A stretch of 64,000 bases of DNA from Austwickia chelonae NBRC 105200 (GCF_000298175.1 NZ_BAGZ01000016.1:124001-188000), one strand, 5' to 3'; positions 25,457 through 35,409 are shown, counted from the stretch's first letter. Notes: a model not told the origin generated them from the letters alone. Numbers and translations: made by a program.

Positions 25457-26857
25457 TCAGCTGGGGCGGGGTGCGCCCGGGCGGGCGTAGCGCATCCAGG
25501 TGATCACGATGCAGACCACCGAGAAGACGAGGCAGCCGAGGAAGAAGGTGTACGCGCCGAGCAGCGACAGACCCATTCCGAAGAGGAAGGGGCCGAAGGC
25601 GGCCACGGCACTGGTCCAACCGATGACGCCACCGGCCTGGCGCTTCTCGAAGATCATCGGCATCTGCTTGAAGGTGGAGGCGTTACCGATTCCGGAGAAC
25701 AGGAAGATCGCGAGCATTCCCCACAGGAAGTTGTCGAATCCACCCTGCAGCGCGGCAGCCGACGAGGTGTCGGGGGTGAGCGCCGTCATGGTGAAGGCGA
25801 TGGAGGCGACCAGCCCGATTCCGGAGATCACCGTCCACAGCGCACCGCCCATCTTGTCGGTGAGCGGGGAGAAGAGCACACGCGCACCGGCGCCGACGAG
25901 CGGGCCGAGGAAGACGTACTTGACCGGGTCGGGCACGGCATAGCCTTCGACGAGCACCTTGGCGGTGACTCCGCTACCGGAGACGATCGCGGCGTTCCCC
26001 GTGCCGTAGAGCTCGGCCATCAGCAGACCGAACTGGGCGGACAGGCCCGAGAAGGTACCGAAGGTCATGATGTACAGCAGGGTCATCCACCAGGTGTCGC
26101 TGTTGCTGAAGATGTCGAACTGCTGGCTGACGTTCGCCTTGATCGGCACCGACTTCAGCATCATCCAGGCCAGGACCACGCCACAGATCATGAACGGGAT
26201 CCAGAAGAAGGCTCCGTTCTGGTACCAGACGGTCTCGCTGGCCTTGCCGGGGACCTTCATCTGCTGGGATCCGCCGATGACGCCGAGCCAGCCCATCCCG
26301 ACGAGGATCGGGACGACGAGCTGCACCAGGGAGACACCGAAGTTACCGATACCGGCCTGGAGACCCAGTGCGGTTCCGGAGAGACGCTTGGGGAAGAAGT
26401 ACGACGTGGAGGGCATGAACCCGGAGAAGGCTGCGCCGCCGATGCCGGCCAGGAAGGCCAGGATCATGAGCTCCCAGTAGGGGGCGGTGGGGCTCATCAC
26501 GCGGACTCCCCAGCCGACGGTGGGGAAGACGAGCATGAGCGTGGTGGCGGCGACCATCTTGCGGGTGCCGATCATCGGGGGCAGGACCATCCAGATGATG
26601 CGGAGCAGACCACCGGCGAGGCCTGGCATGGCGGCCATCCAGTACAGCTGTTCCTTGGAGAAGGAGTATCCCAGGGCGTTCAGCTTGGGCACGATGGCGC
26701 TGGGAAGGAACCAGGCAACGAAACAAAGGGTCAGGCAGAACGTGGTGATCCACAGGGTTCGCCACGCGAGCCCGGAATCCCAGGAGTATTCGTCCTCGGG
26801 ATCCCAGTCGCCCAACCATTCACCGCTGACGCGGGAGTGTTGCGCCGGGGTTGTCAT
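25457..26857 (-). CDS. narK: Nitrate/nitrite MFS transporter, NarK2-type
   Basis: 466 residues from ATG 26857, with about 12 membrane helices. The nitrate-signature glycine-rich region is visible in LAFLAGIGGAAFSGFMPSTSYFF followed by GTALGLQAGIGNFGVSLVQ. The long N-terminus with DPEDEYSWDSGLAWRTLWIT is typical of the NarK2/NarU-like group that exchanges nitrate for nitrite. The ATG overlaps the stop of the upstream transporter gene by four bases (ATGA). Both are divergent from narGHJI, which they serve by bringing nitrate in and moving nitrite out. Confidence 0.87.
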   Translation of the reverse strand: MTTPAQHSRVSGEWLGDWDPEDEYSWDSGLAWRTLWITTFCLTLCFVAWFLPSAIVPKLNALGYSFSKEQLYWMAAMPGLAGGLLRIIWMVLPPMIGTRKMVAATTLMLVFPTVGWGVRVMSPTAPYWELMILAFLAGIGGAAFSGFMPSTSYFFPKRLSGTALGLQAGIGNFGVSLVQLVVPILVGMGWLGVIGGSQQMKVPGKASETVWYQNGAFFWIPFMICGVVLAWMMLKSVPIKANVSQQFDIFSNSDTWWMTLLYIMTFGTFSGLSAQFGLLMAELYGTGNAAIVSGSGVTAKVLVEGYAVPDPVKYVFLGPLVGAGARVLFSPLTDKMGGALWTVISGIGLVASIAFTMTALTPDTSSAAALQGGFDNFLWGMLAIFLFSGIGNASTFKQMPMIFEKRQAGGVIGWTSAVAAFGPFLFGMGLSLLGAYTFFLGCLVFSVVCIVITWMRYARPGAPRPS

Positions 26858-28248
26858 GACTTTTCCTCGCTAGGGGTGGGGTGAACTGTGTGGTCGTCGA
26901 TCTCGCGAGCCAGGTGAGGGCTGTGCTTCTCGTGCATCCGTACGATCGTGATGTGCATCCACACGGCGCACACCAGGGTAAGGACGAAGAGCACGAAGAA
27001 AGTACTCGTGGGGAAACCGGACCACTGCTTCGTGTACGCGAACAGCGGGGGCAGGAAGAACCCGCCCAGACCGCCGAGCATGCCCACGAGTCCACCCACC
27101 GAACCGACGTTGTCGGGGTAGTACTCAGGGATGTGCTTGTAGACGGCGGCCTTTCCGATCCCCATCGCGCAGCCGAGCAGGAAGACCAGCACGGTGAACG
27201 GAATGATGGAGTTGGTGTAAGCAAGATGCTCACTGTGGTGACCGTCGGCATGGGTGATGACGAGGTGACCATTCGGCATCATCAGGATGCCTGAGCTGAC
27301 CAGCATCACGGCAAAGGTCAGATACATGACCTTGCGCGCCCCCCACCGGTCGGACATCCATCCGCCCACGGGGCGGAGCAGGGATGCGGGGAAGATGAAG
27401 AGCGCGGTCAGGAGTGCCGCGGTCGACAGGTCGGTGTTGAAGTTGTCGATGTAGTACTTCGGCAGCCAGGCGGACAGGGCCACGTAGGCCCCGAACACGG
27501 CGACGTAGTACAGGCTGAACCGCCAGACGCGGACGTGCTTGAGCGGTTCGAGCATCTCGCCGATCGGCTTGCTCGCTCCGGACATCCGGTCCTGGCGAGG
27601 GGTGAGCAGCAGGGTGGCCACCGCGAGCACCACGAGCAGGACGGCGTAGATGACCGGGACGATCCGCCATCCGCCCTGGAAGACGCCCAGGTAGGTGGCT
27701 CCCGCGGTTCCGGCGATCAGCGGAGGGCCGATGAACTTGGTGACGGAGGCACCGACGTTGCCTGCGCCGAAGACGCCGAGCGCGAAGCCCTGCCGTTCGC
27801 GGGTGAACCAGGCGGCGTTCCAGGCGATGCCGACCGAGAAGAGGTTCCCGGCGAAGCCGACGAGGAAGGCCAGCACCAACAGCATCGCGTAGCTGTGGGT
27901 CAGGGAGACCAGGTAGGCCGGGACGGCGGTGGCCGCCAGCATGGCGATGGTGACCTTGCGTCCACCGATCCGGTCGGTCAACATCCCTGCGGGGAGTCGC
28001 CACATCGAGCCGTTGAGGACGGCGACGGCGGTGACCCAGGACAGCTCGACGTCGGAAAGTTGGAGTTCTTTCTGGATGGGCACACCCAGAATGCCGAACA
28101 TAAGCCAGACGGCGAACATCACCGTGAAGGAGATGGTGGACATCACGAGAACGGCATTGGCGCCCTTTGGCAGCCGCTCCTGCGGTTTTGTTGTGGCAGT
28201 TTGCTCCGCAACCGCGGAGTCGGAGGCCGCTTGTGGCGACGTGCTCAT
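26854..28248 (-). CDS. narK: Nitrate MFS transporter, NarK1-type
   Basis: 464 residues from ATG 28248 with GGAG five bases upstream. Twelve helices follow a 30-residue polar start. Family features are ELSWVTAVAVLNGSMWRLPAG, FLVGFAGNLFSVGIAWNAAWF and FGAGNVGASVTKFIGPPL. This belongs to the NarK1 group, thought to be a nitrate/proton symporter. The two tandem genes correspond to the two halves of the fused NarK1-NarK2 transporter of Paracoccus denitrificans, so they may act together. It is the first gene of its operon and divergent from narG. Confidence 0.87.
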   Translation of the reverse strand: MSTSPQAASDSAVAEQTATTKPQERLPKGANAVLVMSTISFTVMFAVWLMFGILGVPIQKELQLSDVELSWVTAVAVLNGSMWRLPAGMLTDRIGGRKVTIAMLAATAVPAYLVSLTHSYAMLLVLAFLVGFAGNLFSVGIAWNAAWFTRERQGFALGVFGAGNVGASVTKFIGPPLIAGTAGATYLGVFQGGWRIVPVIYAVLLVVLAVATLLLTPRQDRMSGASKPIGEMLEPLKHVRVWRFSLYYVAVFGAYVALSAWLPKYYIDNFNTDLSTAALLTALFIFPASLLRPVGGWMSDRWGARKVMYLTFAVMLVSSGILMMPNGHLVITHADGHHSEHLAYTNSIIPFTVLVFLLGCAMGIGKAAVYKHIPEYYPDNVGSVGGLVGMLGGLGGFFLPPLFAYTKQWSGFPTSTFFVLFVLTLVCAVWMHITIVRMHEKHSPHLAREIDDHTVHPTPSEEKS

Positions 28249-28494
28249 GACGCTCCTGACGGGCTAATAAAAGGAACGGTTTACGGTATCACCGCTTGCC
28301 CGTGAACTGAAAGATGACCGGCTTCATGACCGCTCAAACTCGTCATGAGCTGGGTTTTCGTGCGCCTGAGCCGATCTGAGACCCTGAAGTGAGCCAGTTG
28401 CCCCGGCATCATGGTTCAATAGCTTTAGTCCTTCAAATTGGTGACGATTGCGGGACCTTAGACCGCAGACACGGACGACCTTTCAGGAGCAGGC
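28249..28494. promoter_or_regulatory. Divergent narK / narG promoter region
   Basis: 246 bases that must hold both nar promoters. Toward narG, TTGCCC (28395 region) and TAGCTT are spaced by about 17 bases. Toward narK, TTTTATTAG about 25 bases from the start may be a -10 region. GCTCA and TGAGC arms with a nine-base spacer lie near 28343-28362. No clear FNR or NarL box was found, in keeping with control by another type of regulator. Confidence 0.4.
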
Positions 28495-31400
28495 ATGAGC
28501 ACGCAGGCCGGGAATCACGGGACTGGCCTCGACGGCCCCTTGACGGAAGCCCTCGTCTCGACCCGGAAATTCTTCTCGAAAGCCCAGGTTTCGCCCGACG
28601 GACGCACGATGGAGAAGATCGGCGGCCGCTCCGGCGACAGCTTCTACCGCGACCGGTGGAGCCATGACAAGGTCGTGCGTTCCACCCACGGTGTGAACTG
28701 CACCGGGTCCTGTTCCTGGAAGGTGTACGTCAAGGACGGCATCATCACCTGGGAGGCCCAGCAGACCGACTACCCCTCCACCGGTGCCGACCGGCCGGAG
28801 TACGAGCCCCGCGGCTGCCCCCGCGGCGCCGCCTTCTCCTGGTACACCTACTCCCCCACGCGCGTGCGCTACCCGTACGTGCGCGGAGTACTGCTCGACA
28901 TGTACCGGGCGGCCAAGAAGCAGTACGGCGACCCGGTGCTCGCCTGGGCCTCGATCATGCAAGACCCCGAGAAGGTCCTGGCCTACAAGTCGGCACGAGG
29001 CAAGGGCGGCCTGGTCAGGGCGTCCTGGGCCGAGGCGGTGGAGATCGTCGCCGCGGCGAATGTCTACACGATCAAACGCTGGGGACCGGACCGGATCGCC
29101 GGCTTCTCACCGATCCCGGCCATGTCGATGGTCAGCTACGCCTCCGGTGCCCGGTTCACCGAACTCATCGGCGGAGCCATGCTCTCGTTCTACGACTGGT
29201 ACGCCGACCTCCCGATGGCCAGCCCGCAGATGTTCGGCGACCAGACCGACGTCCCCGAGGCCGGCGACTGGTGGGATGCGGGCTATCTCATCATGTGGGG
29301 ATCGAATGTCCCGCTGACCCGCACCCCGGACGCCCATTGGATGACCGAGGCCCGTTATCGCGGCCAGAAAGTCGTCGTCATGAGCCCCGACTATGCGGAG
29401 AACGTGAAATTCGCCGACGAATGGCTCGCGGTCGCCCCCGGCACCGACGCCGCCCTGGCGATGGCGATGGGACACGTCATCCTGAAGGAATTCTTCGTCG
29501 ACAAGCCTGTCGAATTCTTCACCGACTACTGCACCACCTACACCGATCTCCCCTTCCTGGTCGCCCTGGAAAAGAATGATGAAGGCGCCTACGTTCCAGG
29601 CAAATTCATTGTTGCGGGGGATCTTTCCGATGTTCTTCCGGAACAGGCCTCCTCCGAGAACGCCATGTGGAAACCCGCCCTGATCGATGCCGTCACCGAC
29701 CAGGTCGTCATCCCCCACGGCACCCTCGGAGACCGCTTCGGCGAAGAAGGCATGGGCAAATGGAACCTCGACCTGGGCGAGACCCGCCCGCGGTTGAGCC
29801 TCCACGGCGCACCCGACGTCGAAGCCGTCGAGGTACGCCTGCCCCGCTTCGACGCCCTCGACGGCAAGGTCGCCGACCTGCCCCGCGGAGTGCCCGCCCG
29901 GCAGGTGGGCTCCCGCCTGGTCACCACGGTCTTCGACCTCATGCTCGCCCAGTACGGCGTCGCCCGCGAAGGGCTCCCCGGCACCTGGCCCACCGGCTAC
30001 GAGGACGCCGAGGCCCCGTACACCCCGGCCTGGCAGGAGGACATCACCACCGTCCCCGCAGCAGCCGTGGCCCGGATCGCCCGCGAATTCGCCCAGAACG
30101 CGGTCGACTCCCACGGACGTTCCATGATCCTGATGGGAGCCGGGACCAACCACTGGTACCACTCCGACCTCATCTACCGGGCCATGCTGGTCCTCACCAC
30201 GATCACCGGCTGCCAGGGACGCAACGGCGGCGGCTGGGCGCACTACGTCGGCCAGGAGAAGATCCGTCCGCTCTCCGGGTTCCAGCACACCGCGTTCAGC
30301 CTCGACTGGCACCGCCCGCCGCGACACATGGCCCAGACCGCCTACTGGTACATGCACACCAGCCAGTACCGGTACGACACCTACTCGGCCGCAGATGTCA
30401 CCGCAGGCCTCGACGACTTCGGCGGACGCACCGTGGCCGACCTCGTCGCCCAGTCCGCCCGCTCCGGCTGGCTACCCAGCTACCCGACCCTCAACCGCAA
30501 CCCGTTGACCCTCTGCGACGAGGCCCAGGCCGCCGGCATGGAACCCAAGGACTACGTCGTCGACCAGCTGAAGAAGGGTGACCTCCGCTTCGCCGCCGAG
30601 GACCCCGACGCCGAGGAGAACTGGCCTCGCGTGCTGATGATGTGGCGGGCCAACCTCTTCGGCTCCTCCGCGAAGGGCGACGAGTACTTCCTGCGTCACC
30701 TGCTGGGCACCGACCACGGCGTCAACGCCGAGGAGGCCAGCCCCGACCAGCGCCCCAAGGAGGTCGTCTGGCGGGAGCAGGCACCCGAGGGCAAGCTCGA
30801 CCTGCTCATGACGATCGACTTCCGCATGACCAGCTCGACGATCCTTTCCGACGTCGTCCTCCCGGCCGCCACCTGGTACGAGAAGAACGACATCAACACC
30901 ACCGACATGCACCCCTTCATCCACAGCTTCAACCCGGCGATCGCCCCGCCGTGGCAGTCCAAGACGGACTGGGACGCCTTCGTGGAGATCTCGAAGGTGT
31001 TCTCCGAGCTGGCCGCGGACCACCTGGGCGTCCGCAAGGACCTCGTCGCCAAACCGCTGTGGCATGACACCCCCGAGGCGATGGCCGACGTGCACGGCGT
31101 CGTCAAGGACTGGAAAGCCGGAGAATGCGAACCGATCCCCGGTAAGACCATGCCGGTGCTGGCCGTCGTCGAACGCGACTACAGCCAGACCTACGCCAAG
31201 ATGACCAGCGTCGGACCTCTCTTCGAGAAGCTGGGCAACACCACCAAGGGCATCACCTACGACGTCCGGCGCGAGGTCGACTACCTGCGCCACAAGAACG
31301 GCGTCGTCCGCGGCGGGATCGCCGAAGGACAGCCCCGGCTGGACAGCTCGGTGAACGTCGCCGAGACGATCATGGCCCTCTCGGGCACCACCAACGGCCA

Positions 31401-32223
31401 CTTCGCCACCCAGGGTTTCAAGACCCAGGAGAAGCGTTGCGGCAACGTGATGCACGACCTCGCCGCCGAGAACGAGGGCAAGATGATCACCTTCGCCGAC
31501 ACGGTCAATGCTCCGGTCCCGGTGATCACCTCCCCCGAATGGTCCGGTTCGGAGACCGGCGGACGCCGGTACAGCCCGTTCACCATCAACATCGAACGGC
31601 TCAAGCCCTTCCACACCCTGACCGGTCGGATGCAGTTCTACGTCGACCACGACTGGATGCAGAAGATGGGAGAGGGGCTGCCGACCTACCGTCCGCCGCT
31701 GAACATGACCCAGCTCTTCGGCGAGCGCGCCCTGGGTGAGGTCGACCAGGAGGGTGGCCAGGGTGTCGCCGTCTCGGTGCGTTACCTGACCCCGCACAAC
31801 AAGTGGTCGATCCACTCCGAGTACCAGGACAACCTGTTCATGCTGTCCCTGGGTCGCGGCGGCCAGTCGATCTGGATGAGCGACAAGGACGCCGACAAGA
31901 TCGGCATCCGTGACAACGACTGGATCGAGGCGGTCAACCGCAACGGTGTGGTCGCCGCGCGTGCCGTGGTCACCCACCGGATGCCCGAGGGCACCGTGTA
32001 CATGCCGCACGCCCAGGACCGGTTGATCGACGTCCCCCTGACCGAGCACAACGGTCGCCGGGGCGGCATCCACAACTCGATGACGCGGATCATGGTCAAG
32101 CCCACGCACATCATCGGTGGGTACGCCCAGCTCGCGTACTTCTTCAACTACATCGGCCCGACCGGGAACAACCGGGACGAGGTCACGATGATCCGTAAGC
32201 GTTCGCAGAACGTGCAGTACTGA
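28495..32223 (+). CDS. narG: Respiratory nitrate reductase, alpha (molybdenum) subunit
   Basis: 1242 residues from ATG 28495, with AGGAG upstream; normal NarG length. The FS0 cluster ligands are seen as H65, C69, C73 and C108 (THGVNCTGSCSW and RGCPRG). The molybdenum ligand is D234 in SFYDWYADLPMASPQMFG. There is no twin-arginine signal, so the active site faces the cytosol. NarG reduces nitrate to nitrite with electrons from NarH. It heads the narGHJI operon with a 27-base gap to narH. Confidence 0.97.
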   Translation: MSTQAGNHGTGLDGPLTEALVSTRKFFSKAQVSPDGRTMEKIGGRSGDSFYRDRWSHDKVVRSTHGVNCTGSCSWKVYVKDGIITWEAQQTDYPSTGADRPEYEPRGCPRGAAFSWYTYSPTRVRYPYVRGVLLDMYRAAKKQYGDPVLAWASIMQDPEKVLAYKSARGKGGLVRASWAEAVEIVAAANVYTIKRWGPDRIAGFSPIPAMSMVSYASGARFTELIGGAMLSFYDWYADLPMASPQMFGDQTDVPEAGDWWDAGYLIMWGSNVPLTRTPDAHWMTEARYRGQKVVVMSPDYAENVKFADEWLAVAPGTDAALAMAMGHVILKEFFVDKPVEFFTDYCTTYTDLPFLVALEKNDEGAYVPGKFIVAGDLSDVLPEQASSENAMWKPALIDAVTDQVVIPHGTLGDRFGEEGMGKWNLDLGETRPRLSLHGAPDVEAVEVRLPRFDALDGKVADLPRGVPARQVGSRLVTTVFDLMLAQYGVAREGLPGTWPTGYEDAEAPYTPAWQEDITTVPAAAVARIAREFAQNAVDSHGRSMILMGAGTNHWYHSDLIYRAMLVLTTITGCQGRNGGGWAHYVGQEKIRPLSGFQHTAFSLDWHRPPRHMAQTAYWYMHTSQYRYDTYSAADVTAGLDDFGGRTVADLVAQSARSGWLPSYPTLNRNPLTLCDEAQAAGMEPKDYVVDQLKKGDLRFAAEDPDAEENWPRVLMMWRANLFGSSAKGDEYFLRHLLGTDHGVNAEEASPDQRPKEVVWREQAPEGKLDLLMTIDFRMTSSTILSDVVLPAATWYEKNDINTTDMHPFIHSFNPAIAPPWQSKTDWDAFVEISKVFSELAADHLGVRKDLVAKPLWHDTPEAMADVHGVVKDWKAGECEPIPGKTMPVLAVVERDYSQTYAKMTSVGPLFEKLGNTTKGITYDVRREVDYLRHKNGVVRGGIAEGQPRLDSSVNVAETIMALSGTTNGHFATQGFKTQEKRCGNVMHDLAAENEGKMITFADTVNAPVPVITSPEWSGSETGGRRYSPFTINIERLKPFHTLTGRMQFYVDHDWMQKMGEGLPTYRPPLNMTQLFGERALGEVDQEGGQGVAVSVRYLTPHNKWSIHSEYQDNLFMLSLGRGGQSIWMSDKDADKIGIRDNDWIEAVNRNGVVAARAVVTHRMPEGTVYMPHAQDRLIDVPLTEHNGRRGGIHNSMTRIMVKPTHIIGGYAQLAYFFNYIGPTGNNRDEVTMIRKRSQNVQY

Positions 32224-32250
32224 CACCCAGAACGAGGAGAGGCAACAGTC

Positions 32251-33900
32251 ATGCGCATCATGGCCCAGATGGCGATGGTGATGAACCTCGACAAATGCAT
32301 CGGGTGTCACACCTGTTCGGTCACCTGCAAACAGGCGTGGACCAACCGGACCGGCACGGAGTACGTCTGGTTCAACAACGTCGAGACCCGCCCGGGTCTG
32401 GGGTACCCCCGCAGGTACGAGGACCAGGAGGAGTGGAAGGGCGGCTGGGAGCTCGGGAAGAACGGGCGCCTGAAGCTGAAGGCCGGCGGCCGGTGGAAGA
32501 AGCTGATGAGCATCTTCTCCAACCCGAAGATGCCCTCGATCGACGACTACTACGAGCCGTGGACCTACGACTACGAGACGCTGCTGAACGCTCCGGCGCA
32601 GAAGCATTTCCCGGTGGCGCGCCCGCACTCGTTGATCTCGGGCAAGCCGATGAACATCTCCTGGTCGGCGAACTGGGACGACGACCTGGGCGGGTCGAAG
32701 GAGACCGCGCACAAGGACGTGATGCTCAAGGGCATCGCCGACAAGGTCGCTTTCGAATTCGAGAAGACCTTCATGTTCTACCTGCCGCGGATCTGCGAAC
32801 ACTGCCTCAACCCGAGCTGTGCCGCGTCCTGCCCGTCCGGTGCGATCTACAAGCGCACCGAGGACGGCATCGTCCTGGTCGACCAGGACAAGTGCCGGGG
32901 CTGGCGCATGTGCATCACCGGGTGTCCGTACAAGAAGGTCTACTTCAACCACAAGACCGGCAAGGCCGAGAAGTGCACCTTCTGTTTCCCGCGCATCGAG
33001 GTCGGCATCCCCACGGTGTGCGCGGAGACCTGTGTGGGCCGGCTGCGGTACATCGGTCTGGTGTTCTACGACGCCGACGCCGTGCTGGACGCGGCGAGCG
33101 CCCCCGAGCAGGAGCTCTACGAGGCTCAGCGGAAGGTGCTCCTGGACCCGCACGATCCGAGGGTCGTCGCCGAGGCCGAGCGGGCCGGGATTCCCGGTGA
33201 CTGGATCGTCGCGGCGCAGAAGTCGCCGATCTACAAGCTGATCAACGACTACAAGGTGGCTTTGCCGCTGCATCCGGAGTACCGGACGATGCCGATGGTC
33301 TGGTACATCCCGCCGTTGTCGCCGGTGGTCGACGTCATCCGGGAGACCGGTTTCGACGCCGAGGACAGTGAGAACCTGTTCGCCGCGATCGAGGCGTTGC
33401 GGATCCCGGTCGAATATCTGGCGAACTTGTTCACCGCCGGTGACGTGGCGCCGGTCGACGCCGTGCTGCGTAAGTTGGCCGCGATGCGGTCGTACATGCG
33501 GGATATCAACCTGGGCCGTGACCCGAACCCGGAGATCCCGGCTGCGGTGGGCATGTCCGAGGAGGACATGTACGAGATGTTCCGTCTGTTGGCGCTGGCC
33601 AAGTACGACGACCGGTATGTCATCCCGTCGGCGCACGCCGAGCAGGCGCACAGCTTGGAGGAGCTCGCCACGACGTGTGACGTGGCGGCTTACGAGACCG
33701 GACCGCAGGGTGTCTTCGGCGAGGGTTCCGGCACGGTCGAGCCGATCGCGGTGGAGAACTTCCGCATGTTGCAGGCCCGGCAGACCTCCGATGCGACCAC
33801 CCCTACCGGGAAGGGCCGGATCAACCTGTTGAACTGGGACGGCAAGGGCATGCCCGAGGGGATCTTCCCACCTGGTGACGCGGTCGGTGATCGACGATGA
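32251..33900 (+). CDS. narH: Respiratory nitrate reductase, beta (iron-sulfur) subunit
   Basis: 549 residues from ATG 32251. Four Cys clusters are present: C16, C19, C22 and C26 in DKCIGCHTCSVTCKQAW; ICEHCLNPSCAASCPSGA; CRGWRMCITGCPYKK, where tryptophan replaces one Cys and so gives the [3Fe-4S] cluster; and KCTFCFPRIEVGIP with CAETC. It passes electrons from the hemes of NarI to NarG. Its stop overlaps the narJ ATG (ATGA). The C-terminal extension is longer than in E. coli NarH, as common in actinobacteria. Confidence 0.97.
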   Translation: MRIMAQMAMVMNLDKCIGCHTCSVTCKQAWTNRTGTEYVWFNNVETRPGLGYPRRYEDQEEWKGGWELGKNGRLKLKAGGRWKKLMSIFSNPKMPSIDDYYEPWTYDYETLLNAPAQKHFPVARPHSLISGKPMNISWSANWDDDLGGSKETAHKDVMLKGIADKVAFEFEKTFMFYLPRICEHCLNPSCAASCPSGAIYKRTEDGIVLVDQDKCRGWRMCITGCPYKKVYFNHKTGKAEKCTFCFPRIEVGIPTVCAETCVGRLRYIGLVFYDADAVLDAASAPEQELYEAQRKVLLDPHDPRVVAEAERAGIPGDWIVAAQKSPIYKLINDYKVALPLHPEYRTMPMVWYIPPLSPVVDVIRETGFDAEDSENLFAAIEALRIPVEYLANLFTAGDVAPVDAVLRKLAAMRSYMRDINLGRDPNPEIPAAVGMSEEDMYEMFRLLALAKYDDRYVIPSAHAEQAHSLEELATTCDVAAYETGPQGVFGEGSGTVEPIAVENFRMLQARQTSDATTPTGKGRINLLNWDGKGMPEGIFPPGDAVGDRR

Positions 33901-34619
33901 GATTGGCCTTACGCCGCCGTAAGAGCGGGACCCTGCCGATGACCGAGGAGCAGATCAGGGCCACCTGGCAGTGTGCTTCGGTGCTGATCGGTTATCCCGA
34001 TGATCAGATGCTCGGTCATCTGCCGGTGCTCACCGAGGTGATCGGTCAGCTGCCGCCGGTGGTGCAGGAGCCGCTGCGTCGGCTCGTCGCCGAGCTCGCC
34101 GGTGGTGATGTGGAGCGGATCCGCCGTGACTATGTCGCCACGTTCGACTACACCCGCCGGTGCGCGCCGTATCTGACCTACTTCGCCTATGGTGACACCC
34201 GTAAGCGAGGCGTGGCCCTGGTGCAGTTCAAGCAGGCCTACCGGCATGCCGGGGTCGAGTTGTCCGATGCGGATGCCGAGCTGCCCGATCATCTCGCGGT
34301 CGTGCTCGAGTTCGGGGCCACCGTCGATCTGCAGGCTGCGCTCTCCCTGGTGTTGAACCACCGGGCGGGCGTGGAGGTGCTGCGTCTGGCTCTGCTCGAC
34401 GCCGGGTCGCGGTGGGCCGACGCGGTGGTCGCGGTCTGTGCGACCCTTCCCCCGTTGGACGGTGAGGAGCAGGAGGCCGTGGCCAAGCTCGTCGCCGAGG
34501 GGCCGCCCACCGAGGATGTCGGTCTGGCCCCGTACGAGATCGACCCCCGTCTGAACCCGCACCCGGCGGACGACCTGAATTGGACCGATCTGCCCGCCCC
34601 TGAAGGAGCCCGCTCATGA
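33897..34619 (+). CDS. narJ: Nitrate reductase molybdenum cofactor assembly chaperone
   Basis: 240 residues from ATG 33897, overlapping narH by four bases. The family is recognised by LIGYPDDQMLGHLPVL near residue 38 and by RRCAPYLTYFAYGDTRKRG near 82, which correspond to the conserved NarJ core. The protein is an all-helical cytosolic chaperone that binds the NarG N-terminus while Mo cofactor and clusters are inserted; it is not part of the final enzyme. Start MRLALRRRKSG could be two or more residues long; an internal ATG exists at residue 15 (PMTEEQ). narI follows with another ATGA overlap. Confidence 0.93.
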   Translation: MRLALRRRKSGTLPMTEEQIRATWQCASVLIGYPDDQMLGHLPVLTEVIGQLPPVVQEPLRRLVAELAGGDVERIRRDYVATFDYTRRCAPYLTYFAYGDTRKRGVALVQFKQAYRHAGVELSDADAELPDHLAVVLEFGATVDLQAALSLVLNHRAGVEVLRLALLDAGSRWADAVVAVCATLPPLDGEEQEAVAKLVAEGPPTEDVGLAPYEIDPRLNPHPADDLNWTDLPAPEGARS

Positions 34620-35386
34620 ACACCCTGCTGTGGGTGGTCTTCCCCTATGTCTGTCTGACCGTTTTCGTGGTCGGTCATTTCTGGCGTTACAAGTACGACC
34701 AGTTCGGTTGGACGACGCGTAGCAGCCAGTTGTACGAAGACCGGTTGTTGCGTTGGGGGTCGCCGATGTTCCACTTCGGCATCCTGTTCGTGGTGCTCGG
34801 CCACGTGATGGGTCTGCTGATCCCCAAGTCGTGGACCGAAGCGGTCGGGATCAGCCAGGAGATCTACCACTTCCTGGCGGTGTCGGTCGGTCTGCTGGCC
34901 GGTTTCCTCACCCTGGGTGGTCTGGCGATCCTGATCTACCGCCGCCGGGTCACCGGGCCGGTGTTCTCGGCGACCACGCCGATGGACAAGGTCATGTACG
35001 TCTTCCTGGCGGTGACGATCCTGCTGGGTCTGGCCAATACGCTCGGCTGGCATGCTCCTGGCATCAACAATCCGGCGGTTCTGCCGGAGCACTACAACTA
35101 CCGGGACGGGGTCTCCGTCTGGTACCGCCAGTTCCTGACCTTCCGGCCGGATGCCGATCTGATGGCGCAGGCTCCGCTCGGTTTCCAGTTGCACACCCTG
35201 GTGGCCTGTCTGCTCTTCGCCTTGTGGCCGTTCACCCGTTTGGTGCATGTCTTCTCCGCACCGGTGGGTTATCTGACCCGTCCGTACGTGGTGTACCGCT
35301 CGGCCGACCGTCGCCCGGGCACCGGCGTGGGCACCCAGGCTCCGCGTCGTGGCTGGGAGTCCCGGCCGGAACTTCGGCAGCGTTGA
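34616..35386 (+). CDS. narI: Respiratory nitrate reductase, gamma (cytochrome b) subunit
   Basis: 256 residues from ATG 34616. Five membrane helices carry the histidines for two b hemes: FHFGILFVVLGHVMGLL near residue 52-66 and, at the end, LHTLVACLLFALWPFTRLVHVF. It anchors NarGH to the inner face of the membrane and takes electrons from menaquinol. The sequence RSSQLYEDRLLRWGSPMFHFG is typical of NarI. The next gene begins 23 bases later on the same strand. Confidence 0.96.
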   Translation: MNTLLWVVFPYVCLTVFVVGHFWRYKYDQFGWTTRSSQLYEDRLLRWGSPMFHFGILFVVLGHVMGLLIPKSWTEAVGISQEIYHFLAVSVGLLAGFLTLGGLAILIYRRRVTGPVFSATTPMDKVMYVFLAVTILLGLANTLGWHAPGINNPAVLPEHYNYRDGVSVWYRQFLTFRPDADLMAQAPLGFQLHTLVACLLFALWPFTRLVHVFSAPVGYLTRPYVVYRSADRRPGTGVGTQAPRRGWESRPELRQR

Positions 35387-35409
35387 TCTCGATGGGGAAG
35401 GAACAGAGC

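Noticed and set aside
28249-28494. Search for an FNR-type TTGAT-N4-ATCAA or NarL box in the nar promoter
   Set aside because: No acceptable match was found; only a loose GCTCA/TGAGC pair.
30472-33651. Minus-strand open frame of about 1060 codons opposite narG/narH
   Set aside because: It is the antisense shadow of two certain genes, with low-complexity Val/Asp/Arg/His composition and no domain.
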